NCBI RefSeq assembly: GCF_900101745.1
Contig: NZ_FNAD01000005.1
Span: forward strand, 248,001 to 312,000
DNA length: 64,000 nt
Reading direction: 5' to 3'
Origin: Glycomyces harbinensis
GTDB taxonomy: Bacteria > Actinomycetota > Actinomycetes > Mycobacteriales > Micromonosporaceae
Part shown: positions 1 through 8,419 of the stretch, in pieces
Numbering within the stretch: position 1 is the first letter of the stretch
Layout: the number at the start of each line of letters is the position of its first letter
Translations under genes and position numbers: made by a program
Notes under the pieces: generated by a model
Database searches by the model: none
What the model was told of the DNA's origin: nothing
What the model saw: only the letters and a program-made list of their open reading frames with translations

Positions 1-70
1 ACCGACAGACACCCGGATTCGCGACCGCGAGGTGGACGCCGCGCCCGGTGATCGGCCGGGCGCGTCGTGA

Positions 71-3000
71 TCAGGCGTCGAGCGTCGCTCTGACCAGCTC
101 GGTCCAGTCCGCTTCCGCGCCTTCACGACTCGCCTCGGCGAACGCCGCGTCGCCGAGGCGGTCCCGCGCCTCCCGCTCGATCCGGTCCAGGTCCGGCTGG
201 GTGCGGTCGACCAGGCCGCGAGCGGCGGTGCTCGCCGCGGTCAGGCGCGCGGCCTGCCCGTACTGCTCGCGGCGCAGCGCCAGGTCCGCGACCCCGACGA
301 GCGCCAGCGCGACCACGGGCGCGATGCCCGCCTCGACCGCGGCCTCGCAGGCGGCCGCGTGCTGCGCACGCGCCTCGTCCAGGTCGTCGGCGAGACAGCC
401 GTGCAGGCTGTGGGTGACCGCGCGGATGTACGACAGGTCGGCCCCGTCGCCGAGCACCGCGGACACGACGTCGATCTGCCGGGCCGCCTCCTCGGCGTCG
501 CCGGCCCAGCGGGCGAGCTCCGCCTTCGACAGGGCCAGTTCGACCAGCGCGTCCGGCCAGACGACCCGTTCGGCGCTCCGCTCGGCCCTGCCCATCGCGG
601 CGGCGGCGGCGTCGGGATCGCCCAGCAGCCAGTACAGCTGGGCCTGGCGCGCCCGCATCCGGATGACGTCGTCGACGGCGCCGATCTCGGAGACGGTCGC
701 GATTGCCTGGTCGAAGTGCTCGCACGCGTCGGCGAACCCGCCGCGCGCGGCGATCCGGTCGGCCAGTTCGGACTGGGCGAAGGCGATGCCGAACCGCTCG
801 CCGATCGTCCGGAACTCGGTGAGCGCCGCTTCGAGGTGCGCGTCCGCGTGCTCCCCGTCCATGCCGAGCATGATCCGCATCTTGCCCAGTTGCAGGCGCG
901 CCATCGCGCGGACCCACGGGTCGGCGTCGTCCAGCAGGGACTCCCAGGCGGGCAGGATCGCGTCCGGCTCGCGCAGCATCCGCTCCATCGGGGCGACGAG
1001 CGACAGCAGCGGGTAGCGGCCCCGGCCGTGCCGGGCGGCCTCGTGGGCCTTGTGGATCCACTCCTCGGCTTCGCGCTCGTCGCCGCGCCCGGAGGTCAGG
1101 AACGTCGTCATCATGGCGTACACCATGGCCTGGACGTCGGCGTCGACGTCGCCGGGCAGTTTCGTCGCGGCGGCGGTCAGCTCGACGCCTTCGGCCTTGT
1201 TGCCGCTGAGCCACCAGTAGAAGCCGGCGCTCGCGGCGATCCGCATGGCCGACTGGGCGTCGCCGTCCGCGAGGGCGCCGCGCACGGCCGCGCTGACGTT
1301 GTCGTGGTCGGCCTTGAGCGCGGCGAGCCATCGGAGTTGATCGGCGCGGCGCAGCTGCGGCTCCGCGGATTCGACGAGTCCGGTGAAGTGGGCGAGGTGG
1401 GCGCGGCGCGCCGAGTCCGCGTCGCCCGCGTCCGCGAGCCGCCGGGCGGCGTACTCCTTGATGATGCCGAGCATCCGGTATCGCGGTGCGCCTTCGCCTT
1501 CGGCGAGAAGCAGCGACTTCTCCGACAGGAGGGTGAGCAGTTCGAGGACGTCGGCCCGGTCGACGGTGCCGGTGGCGCAGACCTCCTCGGCCGCTTCGAG
1601 GCTCGCCCCGCCGGCGAACACGGAGAGCCGCTGCAGCACGGTCCGCTCGGGTTCGGTGAGCAGCTCCCAGCTCCAGTCGACCACGGCGCGCAGGGTCTTG
1701 TGGCGGGGCAGCGCGGTGCGGCTGCCGCCGGTGAGCAGCCGGAACCGGTCGTGGAGGCCGTTGGCGAGCTGGTCGAGGGTCATGGTGCGCAGGCGGGCCG
1801 CGGCGAGTTCGATGGCGAGCGGCATGCCGTCCAGGGCCCGGCAGATGCGGACCATGGCGGCGACGGCGTGCGCGTCGTCGGCGAGGTCCTTGCGGACGGC
1901 GCTCGCGCGGTCGCGCAGCAGTCGGAAGGCCGGGGAGTCCTCGGCGTCGCCGGGGTCGGCGTCGCTCTCGGGCAGGGCGAGCGGGTCGACCAGCCAGAGG
2001 GCTTCACCGGTGATGCCGAGCGGTTCCCTGCTGGTGGCGAGGATGCGCAGCCGGCGGCATTCGCCCAGGACGCGGTCGGCGAAGACAGCGACCGCTTCGA
2101 TGACGTGCTCGCAGTTGTCGAGGACCAGCAGGGCTTCGCGGTCGCGGATCGCGGCGACGAGGCGGGCGGTCGGCTCGAGGTCGGGGGCGTCGCCCAGGAG
2201 CGTGTCGCGCAGGCCGAGGGCGGTGAGGGTCGCCTGTGCGGGATCGCCGTCGGCGGTGAGGGGGGCGAGTTCGACCAGCCAGGCGCCGTCGGGGAAGCCG
2301 TCCAGGAGCGAGCGCGCGGCCTCGGTGGACAGGCGGGTCTTGCCCGCGCCGCCGGGGCCGATCAGGGTGGTGAGCCGGTGCTCGGCGACGAGTTCGCGGA
2401 CGACGGCGAGGTCGTCGCCGCGGCCGACGAAGCTGGTCAGTTCGGCGCGCAGGTTGGTGTCGCGGCGCTCGGGCGCCGGCCGTCCCAGCTCGCCGCGCAG
2501 CAGCGCCACGTGCAGCGCGGACAGCTCGGGCGAGGGGTCGACGCCGAGCGCGTCGGCCAGGGCCTCGCGCGTGTTCTCGTAGACGACCAGCGCCTCGCTG
2601 CCGCGCCCGGCGGCGGCGAGCGCGCGCATGAGCGCGCCGACGAGGCGTTCGCGCATCGGTTGCGCCGCCACCAGGTCGGTCAGCTGGGGGACGAGGTCGG
2701 CGCCGTGGCCGGTGGCGATCTCGGCGTCGAAGCGGTCCTCCATCGCGCTGAGGCGCAGCGATTCGAGGCGCGTGACGGCCGCGTCGAACGCGGCGCCGTC
2801 CTGGAGGCCGACGTCCTGCATGGCGGGGCCGCGCCACAGGCCGAGGGCTTCGCGCAGCAGCCGCACCCGCCCGGCCTCGTCCTCGTTGCGGGCCTGGGCG
2901 ACGAGGCGCTCGAACCGCAGGGCGTCGACGTCGTCGGGCGACACCTCGAGCCGGTAGCCGCCGGTCTGGCCCTCGATCGAGCCGTCGGGCAGCGTCTTGC

Positions 3001-3211
3001 GCAGGCGTGAGACCAGGCGCTGCAGCGCGTTCGCGGCGTCGGCGGGCGGGTACTCGCCCCAGATCCAGTCGACGAGCGTCGACTTCTGGACCACCCGCCG
3101 CGGTTCCAGGGCGAGCGCGATCAGCAGCGCGCGCAGCCGCGCGCCCGGCACATCGGCCAAGACGCCGTCGTCCGTACGAACCTCGAATGAGCCAAGCAAC
3201 CCGATGTGCAC
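71..3211 (-). CDS. SARP/BTAD-family transcriptional regulator with NB-ARC-type ATPase and TPR-like C-terminus
   Basis: Large signal-transducing regulator, about 1046 aa from a GTG at 3211. Residues 1-95 look like an OmpR-type winged helix (start VHIGLLGSFEV, then a DGSIEG..GGYRL wing). Residues 100-245 are the bacterial transcriptional activation domain. A P-loop GPGGAGKT lies near residue 288 and a Walker B VLDNCEH near 364, followed by STAND-type helical and TPR-like repeats to the end. The frame is open upstream to 3355, but the 48 extra residues are Arg/Pro-rich and homology-like sequence starts at the GTG, so the shorter start is preferred. Such proteins usually activate nearby specialised-metabolism or stress genes; no biosynthetic cluster is visible here, so the target is unknown. 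Confidence 0.88.
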   Translation of the reverse strand: MHIGLLGSFEVRTDDGVLADVPGARLRALLIALALEPRRVVQKSTLVDWIWGEYPPADAANALQRLVSRLRKTLPDGSIEGQTGGYRLEVSPDDVDALRFERLVAQARNEDEAGRVRLLREALGLWRGPAMQDVGLQDGAAFDAAVTRLESLRLSAMEDRFDAEIATGHGADLVPQLTDLVAAQPMRERLVGALMRALAAAGRGSEALVVYENTREALADALGVDPSPELSALHVALLRGELGRPAPERRDTNLRAELTSFVGRGDDLAVVRELVAEHRLTTLIGPGGAGKTRLSTEAARSLLDGFPDGAWLVELAPLTADGDPAQATLTALGLRDTLLGDAPDLEPTARLVAAIRDREALLVLDNCEHVIEAVAVFADRVLGECRRLRILATSREPLGITGEALWLVDPLALPESDADPGDAEDSPAFRLLRDRASAVRKDLADDAHAVAAMVRICRALDGMPLAIELAAARLRTMTLDQLANGLHDRFRLLTGGSRTALPRHKTLRAVVDWSWELLTEPERTVLQRLSVFAGGASLEAAEEVCATGTVDRADVLELLTLLSEKSLLLAEGEGAPRYRMLGIIKEYAARRLADAGDADSARRAHLAHFTGLVESAEPQLRRADQLRWLAALKADHDNVSAAVRGALADGDAQSAMRIAASAGFYWWLSGNKAEGVELTAAATKLPGDVDADVQAMVYAMMTTFLTSGRGDEREAEEWIHKAHEAARHGRGRYPLLSLVAPMERMLREPDAILPAWESLLDDADPWVRAMARLQLGKMRIMLGMDGEHADAHLEAALTEFRTIGERFGIAFAQSELADRIAARGGFADACEHFDQAIATVSEIGAVDDVIRMRARQAQLYWLLGDPDAAAAAMGRAERSAERVVWPDALVELALSKAELARWAGDAEEAARQIDVVSAVLGDGADLSYIRAVTHSLHGCLADDLDEARAQHAAACEAAVEAGIAPVVALALVGVADLALRREQYGQAARLTAASTAARGLVDRTQPDLDRIEREARDRLGDAAFAEASREGAEADWTELVRATLDA

Positions 3212-3368
3212 GTTGCAGATCTTGCCACGGGTGTCGAACGCCCGTCCAACGGCGGGAGCGGCGCCCGGCGTTCTCGACGGGAGGCGGGGGCCGCGACCGG
3301 ACCGGGCCCTCGGCATCCGGTCGGATGCCGGGGACCCGGCGTCGCGGGCGCGCACGCGGGCGTCCCCG

Positions 3369-3776
3369 CTATGCGGCGTCGAGGGCTTCGAGGATCTTGC
3401 GGGTCATCTCGGCCATGACGGGGCTGGGCGCGCCCTTGTGGGCGCGGTTGGCGGCCTCGACGGCGATGGTGACGGTGGTCTTGAAGTTCTGCGCCTCGGC
3501 CTCGTCCTGGGCCGCCAGGAGCTTGACCGAGTCGGTCAGGGCGGGCAGGACGTAGTCGGCGTAGTCGGCCGCGGACTTGCCCTTGAGTTTGAAGTCGTTC
3601 TTCTTGGAGGCCAGGACGTGTCCGACCTGCCCGGTGGCCGCGGCGAAAGCCAGGGTGCCCTCGGTGGCGACCTTGTGGGCCGAGCCGGCGATGCCGGCGA
3701 AGGACAGGAGGGTCACGGCGCCGAACGCGGCGGTGCGGATGGTGGTCTGGTCGGCGGCGGCGATGGTGATGCTCAT
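3369..3776 (-). CDS. Small orphan protein with hydrophobic N-terminal half
   Basis: 135 aa, not recognised. The start at 3776 (MSITIAAAD) is chosen over the upstream frame because GAGGAAC sits 5 nt before it. Residues 5-40 are Ala/Thr/Ile/Gly-rich with a short hydrophobic stretch (AVTLLSFAGIAG), and the second half is helical and charged. No signal peptide cleavage site is convincing. It ends 158 bp upstream of the start of the SARP regulator on the same strand and could be co-transcribed with it. Confidence 0.6.
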   Translation of the reverse strand: MSITIAAADQTTIRTAAFGAVTLLSFAGIAGSAHKVATEGTLAFAAATGQVGHVLASKKNDFKLKGKSAADYADYVLPALTDSVKLLAAQDEAEAQNFKTTVTIAVEAANRAHKGAPSPVMAEMTRKILEALDAA

Positions 3777-3915
3777 GATGTGTTCCTCTTCGGTGTCAGT
3801 CGTTCTTGCTCGATGAGGCAACTATGGGGGCCTCGACTGACACCGCCCTGTCACGAGCCTGACGCCGCCCCTGACACGGGAATCGGGTCCGAGCCGCGAG
3901 CGTGCGGCGAGCGGA

Positions 3916-4044
3916 TCACCTGCGCCAGTAGCCGGTCCGCCACCAGTAGAGCGCGGTCCGGCTGGCGGGCCACGGGCCGGGGTCGTCGGGCGATTCGAGG
4001 TTGTCCGTGTCGGGGTCGACCGGGCGGAAGCCGGGATCGACCTA
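3916..4044 (-). pseudogene. C-terminal gene fragment without a start
   Basis: The minus strand reads an ordinary-looking C-terminus rich in Asp, Pro and Trp (VDPGFRPVDPDTDN ... ALYWWRTGYWRR, stop at 3916) but is closed upstream by TAG just before 4044, with no ATG, GTG or TTG in between. It looks like the tail of a lost gene left between two operons. The remainder of 3777-4218 shows no convincing gene. Confidence 0.25.
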
Positions 4045-4218
4045 CCTCGGTTCCCGGCCGTCGCCTGTAGCAGTCTGCCGGGCGTCGACCGCCCTCGGCG
4101 CCAGGTCTTCTCCGCGGTGCTCGATCGGGTGATGGCGCCCATCATGGGAACGCGATTCCACCGGGCGTCGCGCCTGGTGGGGGCGCAGGGGCGGCCGCAG
4201 CCGCCGCTTATTGGCGGC

Positions 4219-4247
4219 TTGACAATAAATGAGGGCCTGACTAGGCT
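4219..4247 (+). promoter_or_regulatory. Sigma70-type promoter of the nucleosidase/ATPase operon
   Basis: TTGACA at 4219-4224, a 17-nt spacer, then TAGGCT at 4242-4247 (actinobacterial TANNNT -10). It lies in an AT-rich island that contrasts with the surrounding GC-rich DNA and precedes the operon beginning at 4362. Confidence 0.6.
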
Positions 4248-4262
4248 TGCGCTGTAATATTA

Positions 4263-4273
4263 GTCATTATGAC
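4263..4273. promoter_or_regulatory. Perfect 11-bp palindrome, candidate operator
   Basis: GTCAT-T-ATGAC lies about 10 nt downstream of the expected transcription start. In addition TGACAATAAA occurs twice exactly 50 bp apart (4220-4229 overlapping the -35 box, and 4270-4279 overlapping this palindrome). The arrangement would suit a repressor that loops or blocks the promoter; no regulator gene is adjacent. Confidence 0.35.
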
Positions 4274-4361
4274 AATAAACATCGGACGGCACCGCCTGGC
4301 AACGTCGCCGCGGTCCCGCACCGGCGCCCCCAACGGACCGACGGACCCCTGGAGTCCCCAC

Positions 4362-5276
4362 GTGAACACGACCGACGCCCCCTGGGCGGTCTTCTGTATG
4401 CCCCTCCAACTCGAGTACGACGAGGTGCGCAACCTCCTGCGCGGCGGCGACTTCGGCACCCGCAAGGAGCGCGACACGCACTACGCGACCACCGCCCTCC
4501 AAGGCCGCCATACCGGTTGGAACGTGGCCCTGACGGTCTCCGACCACCAGAACGAGGCCGCGGCCGTCGCCGTCGAGCGGGCCGTCGCCGCCTTCTCCCC
4601 CCAGGTCCTGTTCATGGTCGGGATCGCCGGAGGCCGGCGCGACTCGGCGATCGGGGACGTCATCGCCGCCACCGAGGTCTACGGCTACGAGTCCGGCAAG
4701 GAGACCGACGAAGAGGTCCTCACGCGGATCAAGACCCTCCCGTCCTCCTACCGGCTCACCCAGGAGGCCCGCGAGGTCGACCGCGAAGGCGCGTGGCTCG
4801 ACCGCCTCGCCCTCCCCGCCCGCTCCGCGCCGCCGCGCGTCCACCACCGGCCCCTGGCGGCCGGGAACCGCGTCATCGCCGGGAACGCCTCCCTCACCGC
4901 GGCCCTGCTCCACCGCGAATGCGGTGACGCCCAAGGCATCGAGATGGAGGGCTACGGCGCCCTCGCCGCCGCGTGGCGCAACAGCGACGTCGACGTCATG
5001 GTCGTCCGCGGCGTCTCGGACCTCGTCGGCGGCAAGGACGACGCGTCCGACGCCGCCAACCAGCCGGTCGCGGCCCGCAACGCCGGCGCCTTCGCCCTGG
5101 CGCTGCTGGAGCAGCTCGAGCCCCGCACCGGCCGCGGCACCGCCTGGGAGCCGCCCCGGCAGCCGCGGCACTCCGCCGCCGACCCCGTCGCCGACCGGCG
5201 CCGGTCCAGCATCCGGGTCGAGGGCCGGGACTTCAACGGGGCCAACATCGTCGGAGGCGACCAATATGGCCGATGA
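4362..5276 (+). CDS. Nucleoside phosphorylase/nucleosidase-fold effector with C-terminal NIVGGDQ motif
   Basis: 304 aa from a GTG at 4362 with GGAG 7 nt upstream. It has the MTA/SAH nucleosidase (PNP_UDP) layout: VFCMPLQLEYDEVR at the N-terminus, a GIAGG phosphate/ribose loop at residues 87-91 followed by GDVI, EMEG at 194-197 (ribose-binding Met-Glu) and VRGVSD at 215-220 (general-acid Asp). The active site therefore looks intact. After a Pro/Arg-rich linker the protein ends with a Gly/Asn/Asp/Gln-rich motif, residues 288-304, core NIVGGDQ. The same core occurs near the N-terminus of the next protein. Inferred role: a nucleotide- or nucleoside-cleaving effector recruited through the motif. 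A metabolic Pfs-type enzyme is unlikely given the tail and partners. Confidence 0.85.
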   Translation: MNTTDAPWAVFCMPLQLEYDEVRNLLRGGDFGTRKERDTHYATTALQGRHTGWNVALTVSDHQNEAAAVAVERAVAAFSPQVLFMVGIAGGRRDSAIGDVIAATEVYGYESGKETDEEVLTRIKTLPSSYRLTQEAREVDREGAWLDRLALPARSAPPRVHHRPLAAGNRVIAGNASLTAALLHRECGDAQGIEMEGYGALAAAWRNSDVDVMVVRGVSDLVGGKDDASDAANQPVAARNAGAFALALLEQLEPRTGRGTAWEPPRQPRHSAADPVADRRRSSIRVEGRDFNGANIVGGDQYGR

Positions 5277-7404
5277 GAAGGACGAACCCGAAGCGCCCGA
5301 AGGCGAACCGCCGAAGAAGGAGGAGCCGCCCAAGCCTTCCGAAGAGGACGCGAAGGAGGCCGAGGAGCCGGACGACTCGGACCCCGTCGGCGGCCTCGGC
5401 GACGAGCGGCACTTCGAGCAGGTCGAGGAGTACGCCCGGGCGCGCGGCCTCGGCCACCGCATCTTCGACGGGCGCAGCTCGCTCCAGGTCGTCTTCGCCG
5501 ACAGCATCCAGGGCAACATCGTCGGCGGCGACCAGCGCAACCGCGAAGGCGAATCCGCCACCGGGCTGTACGCCGAGCGCGTCCCGCGCACGGGCCTCGA
5601 CGAACTCGCCCGCGTCCTCGTCAGACCCCCCGACTGGGAGCAGATGCGGACCGCCCTGGACGAGCGCCACCTGCTGGTCCTGCGCGGGCGGCGCGGCTGG
5701 GGGCGCACCGCCACCGCGATCGCCCTGCTCTCCGGCCTCGACGCCGTCCACAAGGCCACCGTCCGCGGCGACCTCGCCGAGCTGCCCGTCGGATCGCTGC
5801 CCGAGCGGTCCGGATTCGTCATCGACGACCCCGGCGGCCGCCTCGCCGGGCTCGAAGCGCTCGACGCCGAGATGTTCGCCGACCGGCTGAAGAAGCGCGG
5901 CTCGAAGGCCGTGATCGTGGTCGACTCCCGCTCCCGCCCTTCGGGAAAGGGCACCGGCCGGTTCACCGTGGAGATGACCGGCCCGCCCGACCCGGGCGAA
6001 CTCGTCGAAGCCCACCTGACCGAGCGGCTCGGAACCCTCGCCGCCGCCCGCGCCGCCCTCGACCCCGAATCCGCCGAACTGCTGCGCGCGGTCACCCCCG
6101 ACACGTTCGAGGCCCAGATCCTGGCCGAGTTCGCACAGGACCTCGCCGACGCCGAGCACGGCCCGCGCACCGCCGCCGACGCCCGCGACGACTACCACGA
6201 GCGCATGAAGACCGATGTCGGCGACTGGCTCGACAAGGTCGCCGAGGACGGCGGACTCCTGGCCCTGGCCTGCTCCATGGCCGTGTTCGACGGCCTCAAC
6301 TGCGAAGCGGTCCAGCGCGGCGCCGAGGCCCTCGAGAAGATCAGGGCGCCCAGGCGGACCGAGACCGGGACCGAGGCCCCCGGCATCGTGAAGCGGGACG
6401 ACCTCTTCGGGAAGATCCGGGCGCGCACCGTCGCCGAGACCCGCACCGGCCGCTACGGGGAGATGGACGTCGAACTCGCCGGGTTCGTCAACGAGCGCTA
6501 CCCGCCCCAGGTCCTGGAGCACGTCTGGAAGCAGTACAACCTGAAGCAGCCGCTGCTCCAATGGCTCACGCAGATGTCCGAGGACCTCGAGCTGTCCGTC
6601 GCCGTGCGCGCCGCCTCCGCCGTCGGCTACTTCGCGAGGTTCTCGTTCCCGCTGGTGCGCAGGGAGGTCATCGCCCCGTGGGCGCGCAGCAGGCGGGCCA
6701 ACGAACGCGAGTTCGCCGTCGTGGCCCTCGAAATGCTCGCGCAGGACCCCGCGCGGGTGCCGCAGGCGCTCAACCTGGTGTCCGAGTGGGCCGCCGCGAA
6801 CGGCGGGATGCAGCGCCTCACCGCCGCGCGGGCGCTCGGGTCCGGCGTCGGCACCGTCCTGCCCGGCGGGCCCGACCGCGACCTCGCCGCGCTCGCCGAG
6901 GGAGCCGACGACGCCCTGGCGCTGTCGGTGGCCCGGAGCATGCGGGAGCTGTTCGCCGTCGCCGACCCCGAGCGCGGCGCGGCACTGCTGTCGGTCATGG
7001 AGCGGTGGGCGGGCGAGACCCGCAAGGGCCGGCGCATCGCCGCCGTCGCGGGATTCCTCGAATGCGCCGACCTGCGCGTGCGCACCGAGTACCGCGGCGA
7101 GCGGACCGTCTGCCCGGCCCTGCTCTGGCTCGCCAGCACCAGCGGCGGCTTCGCGAACGCCGAGGACGCCGACCCCGAAACGGCCGAACGGATCGCCAAG
7201 TCCACCGCCGCGCTGCTGGCCGCGTCCCTCGTCACCCCGCAGCTGAGCGCCGAGACCGGCGCGATGCTCCGGTCCTGGGTGGCGACCGCGCGGCGCTTCC
7301 CCGCGCTCGGCGGCGAGCTGTTCGCCCTGCTCGAACGCGCCGCGCCCACGCACCGGCACGAGAACCTCATGAAACACCACCTCAACCGCCTGGCGCGGCG
7401 ATGA
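5266..7404 (+). CDS. STAND-like NTPase homologue with degenerate Walker A, N-terminal NIVGGDQ motif and helical repeats
   Basis: 712 aa; ATG at 5266 has GGAGG 8 nt upstream and overlaps the previous gene by 11 bp, so the pair is translationally coupled. Residues 1-45 are an acidic Lys/Glu/Pro linker. Residues 79-90 carry IQGNIVGGDQ. A P-loop-like sequence at 141-148 reads GRRGWGRT, with Arg where Walker A needs Lys; hydrophobic strands FVIDDP and AVIVVDSR resemble Walker B/sensor strands. The C-terminal half (from about residue 400) is alpha-helical with HEAT-like repeats. It resembles an inactive STAND or receptor-type protein, probably the sensor partner of the upstream nucleosidase. Confidence 0.8.
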   Translation: MADEKDEPEAPEGEPPKKEEPPKPSEEDAKEAEEPDDSDPVGGLGDERHFEQVEEYARARGLGHRIFDGRSSLQVVFADSIQGNIVGGDQRNREGESATGLYAERVPRTGLDELARVLVRPPDWEQMRTALDERHLLVLRGRRGWGRTATAIALLSGLDAVHKATVRGDLAELPVGSLPERSGFVIDDPGGRLAGLEALDAEMFADRLKKRGSKAVIVVDSRSRPSGKGTGRFTVEMTGPPDPGELVEAHLTERLGTLAAARAALDPESAELLRAVTPDTFEAQILAEFAQDLADAEHGPRTAADARDDYHERMKTDVGDWLDKVAEDGGLLALACSMAVFDGLNCEAVQRGAEALEKIRAPRRTETGTEAPGIVKRDDLFGKIRARTVAETRTGRYGEMDVELAGFVNERYPPQVLEHVWKQYNLKQPLLQWLTQMSEDLELSVAVRAASAVGYFARFSFPLVRREVIAPWARSRRANEREFAVVALEMLAQDPARVPQALNLVSEWAAANGGMQRLTAARALGSGVGTVLPGGPDRDLAALAEGADDALALSVARSMRELFAVADPERGAALLSVMERWAGETRKGRRIAAVAGFLECADLRVRTEYRGERTVCPALLWLASTSGGFANAEDADPETAERIAKSTAALLAASLVTPQLSAETGAMLRSWVATARRFPALGGELFALLERAAPTHRHENLMKHHLNRLARR

Positions 7405-7453
7405 CGCCGTGCCCGAACACCGACCGCTTCGACCCCCCGAAGGACGATCCCGC

Positions 7454-8410
7454 ATGAGCAACCCGATCATCGACCAGGGCCACATATCCGGCTTCCCCCT
7501 GCCGAAACGGCCCGACATCGAGTCCGGCCGACCCGTCTACCGCAAGACCAACGGGCAGTACGTCGCCCCCGACTCGCCCCTGACCGCCGGCGAGCTGCTG
7601 CACCAGCGCGTCAAGCGCTACTACGTCGTCGACGTCTCGCCGCACGGCGCGGTGTTCACCGGCCAGGTCCGGACCGACTCCGAGGTCCTCAAGTTCGACT
7701 TCACCGCCCGGTACGACTGGCAGGTCCTCGACCCGCTGGCGATCGTCGAGCACACCGTCACCGACGTGCCGGCCCGCTGCGAGGACCACCTGCTCGGCCT
7801 GATGCACGAGGTCACCCGCCAGTACCCGCCGAACGAGCCGGCCGCGGCCGAGCGCGCCCTCGTCCAGGTCCTCGGGGGGCGCGACTTCGACGTGTTCGCC
7901 AAGGGCATCAGGATCTCCCGTTTCCGCGCGGAACTGGAGGCGCCCGCGAGGCTCAAGGACCCGCTCCACGACCTCGCGTCCATCGACACCGAGGCCGAGA
8001 TCCAGCGGCAGCGCAAGAAACTCGAGAACGAGATCGAGACCCTCACCCAGCAGGGCGAACTGGGGCGCCAGGCGCAGCGGTTCAAGGAGTTCCGCACCCT
8101 CGTCGACGGCGGGCGGGCCTCGGTGCTCGCGTTCTGGCTCGCCGAGAACCCCACCGACGCCGCGCAAGTGGTGGACGTGCTCGCCAACCAGGCCAACGAG
8201 GACAACCGGGTCGTCCTCGAGACGATCAAGTACACCCTCGAGAGCGAGCACATCTCCCCCGACCAGGCCGACGGTCTCGCCGACGCCCTGATCAAGCGCA
8301 TCGGAACCAAGATCGGCCTGACCGAGGGCGCCGAGGCGATGAACCTGACCGACTACCTCCGGCAGATCACCTCCGACGAGGAGTCCGCGCCGGAGCGGGC
8401 GACCGAGTGA
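7454..8410 (+). CDS. SPFH/Band7-like protein with coiled coil
   Basis: 318 aa; ATG at 7454 is preceded by GAAGGA and fits better than an upstream ATG at 7409 with an Arg/Pro tail. Residues about 45-165 have the strand-helix pattern of SPFH (flotillin/prohibitin) domains: a beta segment RYYVVDVS..GAVFTGQV, then FDFTARYDWQVLDPLAIVEHTV, an amphipathic helix, and ISRFRAELEAPARL. Residues 175-215 are a charged coiled coil (QRQRKKLENEIETL). It has no transmembrane segment of its own. Third gene of the operon, so it may form a membrane-associated ring or scaffold with the downstream membrane protein. The SPFH assignment is by pattern, not search. Confidence 0.65.
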   Translation: MSNPIIDQGHISGFPLPKRPDIESGRPVYRKTNGQYVAPDSPLTAGELLHQRVKRYYVVDVSPHGAVFTGQVRTDSEVLKFDFTARYDWQVLDPLAIVEHTVTDVPARCEDHLLGLMHEVTRQYPPNEPAAAERALVQVLGGRDFDVFAKGIRISRFRAELEAPARLKDPLHDLASIDTEAEIQRQRKKLENEIETLTQQGELGRQAQRFKEFRTLVDGGRASVLAFWLAENPTDAAQVVDVLANQANEDNRVVLETIKYTLESEHISPDQADGLADALIKRIGTKIGLTEGAEAMNLTDYLRQITSDEESAPERATE

Positions 8411-8419
8411 GGGCGGGCC

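Noticed and set aside
359..3010. Long plus-strand frame opposite the SARP regulator
   Set aside because: Gly/Ala/Arg-biased composition without motifs; an antisense shadow caused by high GC.
3822..4145. 107-aa minus-strand frame before the nucleosidase operon
   Set aside because: Thr/Pro/Arg-biased and without a ribosome site; another frame holds a more protein-like but startless fragment, listed as a remnant.
4260..6170. Long minus-strand frames opposite the nucleosidase/ATPase operon
   Set aside because: Ser/Arg/Gly-rich translations with no domains; the plus strand has coupled genes, ribosome sites and recognisable motifs.
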